Source of the DNA: Clostridia bacterium
GTDB taxonomy: Bacteria > Bacillota > Clostridia > Christensenellales > Aristaeellaceae
Reading direction: 5' to 3'
DNA length: 64,000 bases
Assembly (NCBI GenBank): GCA_017550745.1
Contig: JAFZOG010000148.1
Location: 1 to 64,000 of the forward strand
In this document: piece after piece, positions 58,327 through 64,000 of the stretch
How the letters are laid out: each line of letters starts with the position of its first letter
How positions within the stretch are numbered: position 1 is the stretch's first letter
Notes under the pieces: model-generated
Databases searched by the model: none
The model's input: the letters and a program-made list of their open reading frames with translations, nothing else
What the model was told of the DNA's origin: nothing
Position numbers and translations under genes: made by a program

Positions 58327-60978
58327 GTGCGGATCAAAAGAACGACCGCCCTGCTGCTGGGGCTGCTCACGCTGTTTGGCGGGATGAACATCGCGGCTGC
58401 GGAGGAAACCATGACTGCGTATGAAGCGTATCTAACGGGCAAAGAAGCGCCCAGCCTGGCCGGGCGGTATCAAGGCGTATTCGCCGTCGGCGTCGCCGTT
58501 TCGCACGAAACGCTGCGGGACGAAAAGGCCGCGGCACTGGTGGCCGCGCAGTTCAATTCCCTGACCTGCGAAAACCAGATGAAGGCCGACTTCGTGATGG
58601 ACAAATCAGCCACCTTCCGCAGCGGAGACAGCACCCGGGTGAAGCTGAATTTCTCCAGCGCCGCGCCGGTGCTGAAATTTGCCCAGGAGCACGGCATGAA
58701 GGTGCGGGCGCATACGCTGGTGTGGCACGCGCAGACGCCGCGCTGGTTTTTCACCGAAAACTGGTCGGACAGGAAGGACGCGCCGCTGGCGGACCGGGAC
58801 ACCATGGTCCTGCGCATGGAAAACTATATCCGTGATGAAATGGATTACATCAATACCAAGTATCCCGGCCTGGTGTACGCCTGGGACGTGGTAAACGAGG
58901 CCATCGAGCCCGCCAACGGCCACCCGGACGGCCTCCGGACGGAAAACAACCTGTGGTATGAAACCGTGGGGGACGACTGGGTGGAGCTGGCTTTCACCTT
59001 CGCCCGCAAATACGCCGCCGAAGGGCAGAAGCTGTTCTACAACGATTACGGCTGCACCGGCTCCCTGAAGGCCGCGCCGCTGCGCAAGCTGCTGAAAAAG
59101 CTGCACGACCAGGGCATTCTGGACGGCCTGGGGATGCAGAGCCACATCGGTATCGACTCCCCCAGCCTGACCGAGTATGAAAGCGCCCTGAGCCTGTACG
59201 CCCGCCTGGGCATCACCATCCATGTGACCGAACTGGACGTGGGCACGGCCGACCCTTCCGCCCTGGGCCAGATGCGCCTGGCGGTCCGTTACCGCGGGCT
59301 GTTCGCCCTGCTGGAAAGGCTGAAAACCGAGGCCGGATACGATATCGAAAGCGTCACCTTCTGGGGCATCCGGGACGACCAGTCCTGGCTGAACACCGCA
59401 TCGGAAAAGAAATACCCGCTGCTGTTCGATCAGGCATACCGCTGCAAGCCCGCGTTATTCGGAGCCTTGCAGGACAGTTCCATCCCCATGACGGCCGGGG
59501 AGGCAAAGCTCCAGGAGGCCGTTGATCAGCTGGGGCTGAATAAAATCAACGCGCAGGAGGAAACGCCCGTGTATAAAACATTGGATCAGCATAACCCCGT
59601 AATGGTGCAGCGCTTCGGGGCCGACCCCTGGGCGATGGTATATCAGGACAGGGTCTACCTGTATATGACCGGCGACGAGCCCATGCTGGGCCCGGACGGT
59701 AAACCGCGCACCAACGATTACAGCAACATCACCGCCCTGCGGGTGCTGTCCTCCGAAGATCTGGTGAACTGGCAGGATCACGGCTCCGTGAACGCGGCCG
59801 GAAAGACAGGCGCGGCGAAATGGGCAAATAACTCCTGGGCTCCCTGCGCCGCCTGGAAGAACATCGGCGGGCAGGACAAATTCTTCCTGTATTTCGCCAA
59901 CAGCGGCGGCGGCATCGGCGTGCTGACAGCGGACAGTCCCACCGGCCCCTTCACCGACCCCCTGGGCAAGGCGCTCATCAGCCGTTCCACCCCCACCTGC
60001 GCGGAAGTGACCTGGCTTTTTGACCCTGCCGTGCTGGTGGACGGCGACGGCAGCGCTTACCTGTACTTTGGCGGCGGCATTCCGGGGGGCCAGGCGGAAG
60101 ACCCCGGCACCGCGCGGGTGGTAAAGCTGGGAGAAGATATGATCAGCCTGGACGGAGACCCGGCGGTGATCAATCCCCCCTGGCTGTTTGAGGACTCCGG
60201 CATCAATAAGATCGGGGACACCTACGTGTATTCCTACTGCTCCAATTTCAACGTGCCCGCCTCCGGCAGCGCCCAGGGCTTCATGAGCGGCGAGATCGTG
60301 TACATGACCTCCGCATCGCCCATGGGCCCCTTCACCTATACGGGGCGCGTGCTGCAAAACCCCGGCGTGTATTTCGGCGTGGGCGGCAACAACCACCACT
60401 GCATGTTTGAATTCAAGGGCCGGTACTATATCACCTATCACGCCGCCACGGTGGACAAGGCAATGGGCTGGAACGCGGGCTACCGCAGCACCTTCGTGGA
60501 CAAGCTTAACCTGAACGAAGGGGGGCTTCCCGCGCTGACTGAAGGCACGTATCAGGGCGTTGAACAGCTGATTCCCTTTGATCCCTGCCGGCCTGTATCC
60601 GGCGCGGCGCTGGCTTCCCTTGCCGGGGCGGATACCAGATTGGTTCATGAAGAAGATCAGGCGGCGGGCACCGGGGAGATGATGGCGGTCAGCACCGTGG
60701 CGGGCGGCTGGATCGGCATTGCAGGCGCGGATTTCGGCGCGGACGGAGCGAACCGTGTTGTCCTGACGTATGCCGCCCCGGAAGGAGCGTCCATAGAAAT
60801 CCTGCTGGACAGCCCGGAGAACAGCCCTGCCGCGAGGATCGCCCTGCCTGCCCTTTCGGAAACAGCGGCGTTCGACCTGCCCGAACCCATCACTGGCGTC
60901 CATGACCTGTATTTCCGCTTTTCCCAGGCGGACATGGCTTTACTGCAATGGCAGTTTGTTTCCGCATCTGATAAATAA
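58327..60978 (+). CDS. Secreted bifunctional GH10 xylanase - GH43 enzyme with CBM6-like tail
   Basis: 883 residues from a GTG at 58327 with GGAGG seven bases upstream and a signal peptide (about 1-26, ending NIAAA). The GH10 domain (about 35-380) has the acid/base Glu191 in WDVVNEAIEP and nucleophile Glu302 in HVTELDV. The GH43 domain (about 420-740) begins with the base Asp433 in GADPWAMVYQ and contains NNSWAPCAAW and VGGNNHHCMFEF. The C-terminal 110 residues look like a CBM6 (GWIGIAGADFGADGANRVVL). It would cut xylan and remove arabinose or xylose on the outside. No dockerin or sortase motif is visible. Confidence 0.92.
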   Translation: MRIKRTTALLLGLLTLFGGMNIAAAEETMTAYEAYLTGKEAPSLAGRYQGVFAVGVAVSHETLRDEKAAALVAAQFNSLTCENQMKADFVMDKSATFRSGDSTRVKLNFSSAAPVLKFAQEHGMKVRAHTLVWHAQTPRWFFTENWSDRKDAPLADRDTMVLRMENYIRDEMDYINTKYPGLVYAWDVVNEAIEPANGHPDGLRTENNLWYETVGDDWVELAFTFARKYAAEGQKLFYNDYGCTGSLKAAPLRKLLKKLHDQGILDGLGMQSHIGIDSPSLTEYESALSLYARLGITIHVTELDVGTADPSALGQMRLAVRYRGLFALLERLKTEAGYDIESVTFWGIRDDQSWLNTASEKKYPLLFDQAYRCKPALFGALQDSSIPMTAGEAKLQEAVDQLGLNKINAQEETPVYKTLDQHNPVMVQRFGADPWAMVYQDRVYLYMTGDEPMLGPDGKPRTNDYSNITALRVLSSEDLVNWQDHGSVNAAGKTGAAKWANNSWAPCAAWKNIGGQDKFFLYFANSGGGIGVLTADSPTGPFTDPLGKALISRSTPTCAEVTWLFDPAVLVDGDGSAYLYFGGGIPGGQAEDPGTARVVKLGEDMISLDGDPAVINPPWLFEDSGINKIGDTYVYSYCSNFNVPASGSAQGFMSGEIVYMTSASPMGPFTYTGRVLQNPGVYFGVGGNNHHCMFEFKGRYYITYHAATVDKAMGWNAGYRSTFVDKLNLNEGGLPALTEGTYQGVEQLIPFDPCRPVSGAALASLAGADTRLVHEEDQAAGTGEMMAVSTVAGGWIGIAGADFGADGANRVVLTYAAPEGASIEILLDSPENSPAARIALPALSETAAFDLPEPITGVHDLYFRFSQADMALLQWQFVSASDK

Positions 60979-60999
60979 ATAAACGCGTTGAAGTATACA

Positions 61000-61038
61000 G
61001 GCACTGTCATACCGGCTTCCATCGGGATGACAGTGTCT
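61000..61038 (+). terminator. Hairpin after the xylanase gene
   Basis: About 12 bp of stem pair 60999-61010 with 61027-61038 (one G-U), followed by GTTTATCC. The T-run is weak. Confidence 0.45.
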
Positions 61039-61074
61039 GTTTATCCATATTTGTCCGAATTTGTCATAACCGCC

Positions 61075-61103
61075 TTGACACGCGTTCCGCGATCGTCTAC
61101 AAT
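61075..61103 (+). promoter_or_regulatory. Promoter of the YfcE-like gene
   Basis: TTGACA (61075-61080), 17-base spacer, TACAAT (61098-61103). Confidence 0.78.
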
Positions 61104-61143
61104 ATATGGTAGAAATCAAGAGATTCAGAGGGGTACAGCCGCA

Positions 61144-61698
61144 ATGAGATGGATGATTGCTTCCGATATACACGGTTCTGCCCTGTACTGCGCCCAATTA
61201 TTGGAAGCCTATGCCCGGGAAAAGGCGGACCGCCTCCTTCTTTTAGGCGATATCCTGTACCACGGCCCGCGAAACGACTTGCCAAAGGAATACGCGCCGA
61301 AGCGGGTGATCGAGATGCTGAACCCGCTGCGTCAGTATATCCTCTGCGTGCGGGGCAACTGCGACACCGAAGTGGACCAGATGGTGCTGCAATTCCCCAT
61401 CCTGGCGGATTACGCGCTGTTGGCGCTGGGCAGACGCATGGTATTTCTCACCCACGGCCATACCTACAACAGCTCGCGTCTGCCGCCCCTGCATCCGGGC
61501 GACATCCTGCTGCACGGCCACACCCATGTGCCCGCCTGCCGGGAATACGCCTCCCACATCTATCTGAATCCCGGTTCCGTATCCATTCCCAAGGAGAACT
61601 CGCCCCGCGGATATATGACGCTCGTGGAGCAGACGTTCCGCTGGAAAAACCTGGAGGGCGAAACGTATCGGGAATTTGCCGTGGCGGATGAAATGTAA
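61144..61698 (+). CDS. YfcE-like phosphodiesterase
   Basis: 184 residues from MRWMIASDIHGSALYCAQLL; longer frames begin before the promoter. The metal motifs are SDIHGS, LGDILYHGPRN, VRGNCDTEVDQ, LTHGHTYN and LHGHTHVP. YfcE-type enzymes are cytosolic Mn-dependent phosphodiesterases of unknown natural substrate. The closing segment LNPGSVSIPKENSPRGYMTL is diagnostic. It may share transcripts with the following secreted-protein gene 80 bases on. Confidence 0.92.
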   Translation: MRWMIASDIHGSALYCAQLLEAYAREKADRLLLLGDILYHGPRNDLPKEYAPKRVIEMLNPLRQYILCVRGNCDTEVDQMVLQFPILADYALLALGRRMVFLTHGHTYNSSRLPPLHPGDILLHGHTHVPACREYASHIYLNPGSVSIPKENSPRGYMTLVEQTFRWKNLEGETYREFAVADEM

Positions 61699-61778
61699 AA
61701 ATCGCCGCCGTATCCGCAAGATTCCTTTTCCCCGCAACGTTTTATGGTTGATTTTCCAGATAGAGGAGGCGAAAGACA

Positions 61779-62522
61779 ATGATCCGCTTGGCAAAAGCCC
61801 TTCACCGGCGCCTGCTGCCCTTTCTGCTGGCGCTGTCGCTCGTTTGTTTATTTATGCCGGTTCACGCGGAAAGCTATCAGCCCGGCACCACGCTGCTTCG
61901 CAGCCTGACCCATAACTGCCCCAACACCGGCGTGATGCTGCCGGAAACGTTCAGCCCCTACCAGACCACATACCTGCTGACAGTGGCCAGCTGGGTTTCC
62001 CGCCCCACCTTCACCCCTGTGGCCATGGATCCAAACGCGGTCATCCTGGTCAACGGCCAGATCGTGCGCAGCGGGGATACCAGCCAGGTGATCCCCATGA
62101 CGGACCAGCCCCAGGCCGTGACCATCGAGGTGCGGAACGGTACCGGTTCCACCGTGTATACGGTTTATCTCCAGCGCCGTCCCAGCGAGCGCCGCACCCG
62201 CGTTTCCGCGGGCTACATTCAGAATATCTACCTGAAAGGCACCACCTGGCACATCGACGCCGATCTGGTGACCGTCAAATACAGTGGCACCGACTATTCC
62301 AGCGGCGATCTTTCCACTTTTACCAACAACAAGGTGGAACACTATGATTACGAGGTGGACCCCAACTGCATCTTCTATTACGGCACAAAAGCCAGCTGCA
62401 TCCGCGCCTATAATATATTCACCTTCATGAACACATATCTGCAATACGGCAGTTCGCTGTATACCATCGTCTATATCGAAGATAAAATCGTGTCGGTCTT
62501 CCCTTACGGCGCGGATTATTGA
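61779..62522 (+). CDS. Secreted cadherin-like beta-sandwich domain protein
   Basis: 247 residues. A signal peptide (1-30, ending VHA) follows a basic start. Residues about 36-130 match the cadherin-like beta-sandwich domain common in Firmicute surface proteins: LLRSLTHNCPNTGVMLPETF, a Tyr-rich middle YQTTYLLTVAS, and VTIEVRNGTGSTVYTVYLQR. The rest (about 140-247) is Tyr/Asp-rich with no family I recognise. AGGAGG lies a few bases further upstream of the ATG than usual. Function unknown. Confidence 0.7.
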   Translation: MIRLAKALHRRLLPFLLALSLVCLFMPVHAESYQPGTTLLRSLTHNCPNTGVMLPETFSPYQTTYLLTVASWVSRPTFTPVAMDPNAVILVNGQIVRSGDTSQVIPMTDQPQAVTIEVRNGTGSTVYTVYLQRRPSERRTRVSAGYIQNIYLKGTTWHIDADLVTVKYSGTDYSSGDLSTFTNNKVEHYDYEVDPNCIFYYGTKASCIRAYNIFTFMNTYLQYGSSLYTIVYIEDKIVSVFPYGADY

Positions 62523-62545
62523 CCCTTCGCTCCGCAAAATCCATC

Positions 62546-62574
62546 TTGCATTTCCATTTCCGTTCCTGTATAAT
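62546..62574 (+). promoter_or_regulatory. Promoter of the HPt gene
   Basis: TTGCAT (62546-62551), 17-base spacer, TATAAT (62569-62574). Confidence 0.6.
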
Positions 62575-62632
62575 AAACGCGAAATCAAACTGATGAAGAA
62601 TACATGACAGTCAAAAGAAGGGAGTCAGTCAA

Positions 62633-63007
62633 ATGACGGTGCAAGCGTTATATTCCCGCATCGAAGGAAACTATGATCAGGCGATCCGGATCATGCGAAT
62701 GGATAAGATGATCAGCCGCTACCTGCTGAAGTTAAAGGACAACCCGGCCCACAGCCGGCTGATGTCCGCGGGCGAAGCCATGGATCCGACGCAGCTGTTT
62801 GAAGCCGCCCACGCCCTTAAGGGGGTCTGCGCCAATCTGGGGCTGGACGCGCTGTCCCAGGCTGCCAGCGATATCGCCGAGGAATTCCGTCCCGGCTCCC
62901 CCCGCAGGCATTCCGACGCGGAGGTAAAAGCCATGCTGGAAAAAGCGGACGCCCTTTACCAGAAATTCCTGGCCGGCATCCAGCAGTACGAAGCCGATCC
63001 GCAGTAA
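62633..63007 (+). CDS. Stand-alone HPt phosphotransfer domain protein
   Basis: 124 residues, all helical. The phosphorylatable His is in LFEAAHALKGVCANLGLDAL near residue 60, the standard HPt pattern (AHxLKGxxxxLG). HPt proteins relay phosphate between hybrid sensor kinases and response regulators. No kinase or regulator is encoded in the window, so its partners are unknown. AAGGGAG precedes the ATG, and a strong terminator follows. Confidence 0.88.
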   Translation: MTVQALYSRIEGNYDQAIRIMRMDKMISRYLLKLKDNPAHSRLMSAGEAMDPTQLFEAAHALKGVCANLGLDALSQAASDIAEEFRPGSPRRHSDAEVKAMLEKADALYQKFLAGIQQYEADPQ

Positions 63008-63020
63008 TCCTTCTTATTCA

Positions 63021-63070
63021 AACAGAGCGTTCACCCGCTTCCTTGATATGCGGATGAACGCTCTGTTTTG
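63021..63070. terminator. Terminator between the HPt gene and mltG
   Basis: AACAGAGCGTTCA (63021-63033) pairs with TGAACGCTCTGTT (63055-63067), followed by TTGTTTTG on the plus strand. It also lies directly downstream of mltG on the minus strand. Confidence 0.8.
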
Positions 63071-63080
63071 TTTTGTTTAA

Positions 63081-64000
63081 TTACAGTCCCTTTTCCCGGT
63101 CATACGCCTGCCACAGCGGGGAATAAATGCTCACGGCCAGCTCATGCTCCTGCAATGTGCGGCTGAAATGCAGTTCCCCGGTGTTGGGATCCTTGGAGCA
63201 GAAGTAGAGGTATCCATCCTGCACATACTGCTCGTCGGGATACAGCGCGGCACGGATGGCCGCCGGAGAGGGGGAACAGATGGGGCCCAGCGGCAGACCG
63301 CTGACAAGATAGGTATTATAGGGAGAATTGACCCGCAAATCGCTGTCGGTCAGGGCCATGCGCCTGACGCCGCTGACGTACTTGACCGTCACGTCGCTGC
63401 CCAGGTTCATGTTTCTCTTCAGGCGGTTGTGGAACACGGCGGATACCTTGGCAAAGTCAGCGTTCTTCGCTTCCTTTTCGATCATGGACGCCAAGGTGAG
63501 CGCCTGGTCCATGGTCATGCCCAGCTGTTCCGCGCGTTCATGGTATTCCTCGGTGAACACCGCTTCCGTCTGGCTCAGCAGCTTGCGGATCACATCGTCC
63601 GCCGTGGCGGTGGTGTAGATTTCATAGGTGTCCGGGGCCAGGTAGCCCTCCAGCGCATAGAGGCGCGATGCGGCGTTGGCGCTGGCCAGCACGTCGGCGA
63701 TATAGTAATAGGCGGAAAAATCCGTGCCAGTTCTGCACAGGCTCAGGAAAACGGCCTCATCCCCGATCACCTGCTCCTCCGCCAGATAATGCGCGATATC
63801 CTGCACTGTCCAGCCCGGAATGATGGTGATGTTCCGGGTGATGGGGTTCCCGTCGCCGGTGGTAAGCAGCTCCATGATCTGCCGCATGCTCATGCTGCGG
63901 TTCACCTTGTATTCGCCCGACTGGATCTTTTGCCCGTAGCCCAGAAAGTCCGCCACATATTTAAAGACCGTCCGGTTATGGATCAGCCCGGCTTCCTCCA
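63081..64000 (-). CDS. mltG: Endolytic murein transglycosylase MltG (5' end outside the window)
   Basis: About 306 C-terminal residues are present. The frame continues past the window edge, so the apparent start at 63956 is internal. The LysM-like part includes SGEYKVNRSMSMRQIMELLT and IIPGWTVQDIA. The catalytic Glu is in TLASMIEKEAKNADF. The conserved blocks VFHNRLKRNMNLGSDVTVKY, SPYNTYLVSGLPLGPICSPS and YLYFCSKDPNTGELHFSRT complete the family. MltG cuts nascent glycan strands at the membrane and sets their length. Confidence 0.93.
   Translation of the reverse strand, partial: EEAGLIHNRTVFKYVADFLGYGQKIQSGEYKVNRSMSMRQIMELLTTGDGNPITRNITIIPGWTVQDIAHYLAEEQVIGDEAVFLSLCRTGTDFSAYYYIADVLASANAASRLYALEGYLAPDTYEIYTTATADDVIRKLLSQTEAVFTEEYHERAEQLGMTMDQALTLASMIEKEAKNADFAKVSAVFHNRLKRNMNLGSDVTVKYVSGVRRMALTDSDLRVNSPYNTYLVSGLPLGPICSPSPAAIRAALYPDEQYVQDGYLYFCSKDPNTGELHFSRTLQEHELAVSIYSPLWQAYDREKGL

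Noticed and set aside
63081..63956. MltG starting at 63956
   Set aside because: The codon there is internal (GTG); the frame stays open with family-like sequence to the window edge.

Overview
The window looks like chromosomal DNA of a GC-rich anaerobic Firmicute of the Clostridia, probably a fibre-degrading gut or rumen commensal. The support is as follows. Vegetative promoters are close to sigma-A consensus with 17-18 bp spacers. AGGAGG ribosome sites are strong. There is a T-box riboswitch, and L27 carries a Prp-cleavable N-terminal extension. The maf-mreBCD-pbp2-minD-rodA cluster, type III pantothenate kinase and ECF transporter are typical of the group. Carbohydrate genes are abundant: GH3, GH43, a GH10-GH43 fusion, an Lpl-type sugar ABC transporter and MalQ. 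No phage, insertion sequence, CRISPR array, tRNA or rRNA was found.

Layout. 1-1.3 kb: two broken gene ends meet head to head at a 10-bp palindrome. 1.3-13.8 kb: a secreted CotH-like protein; a five-gene sugar operon (oxidoreductase, N-acyltransferase-like protein, two permeases, binding protein) facing a divergent LacI regulator across a palindromic operator; an iron alcohol dehydrogenase; an intracellular GH43; and a membrane protein behind a MerR remnant. 14-20.8 kb: GH3 beta-glucosidase, metA, ridA, galE with a GNAT, and a metallophosphoesterase. 21-27 kb: an HPr-like protein lacking the phospho-histidine, a pantothenate transporter with coaX, homoserine dehydrogenase, a CapA-like protein and an AEC transporter. 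A structured intergenic element bounded by duplicated terminator hairpins follows.

27-33 kb: typA, rplU-prp-rpmA, a GNAT, and a Rho-like protein that has lost its P-loop and other catalytic residues. 33-44 kb (minus strand): the cell-elongation cluster maf, mreB, mreC (much enlarged), mreD, PBP2, minD, rodA, preceded by a secreted SH3-repeat protein. 44-51 kb: an ArsR-controlled Zn/Cd P-type ATPase, and an operon of LacI, malQ, an XRE regulator and a glycosyltransferase. 51-55 kb: a small kinase-like protein, then an amino-acid ABC transporter under a T-box whose specifier reads as Phe. 55-58 kb: CsoR plus a copper ATPase with a CopZ-like domain fused at its C-terminus. 58-64 kb: a secreted xylanase, YfcE-like phosphoesterase, a cadherin-like domain protein, an HPt protein and the 3' part of mltG.

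The observations I rate highest are the Rho-like protein with a destroyed ATPase site behind its own leader terminator, the T-box pointing to phenylalanine for a TrpXYZ-type transporter, the CopA-CopZ fusion with an internal start, the terminator-flanked structured element at 26.9-27.2 kb, and the chimeric junction near position 820.
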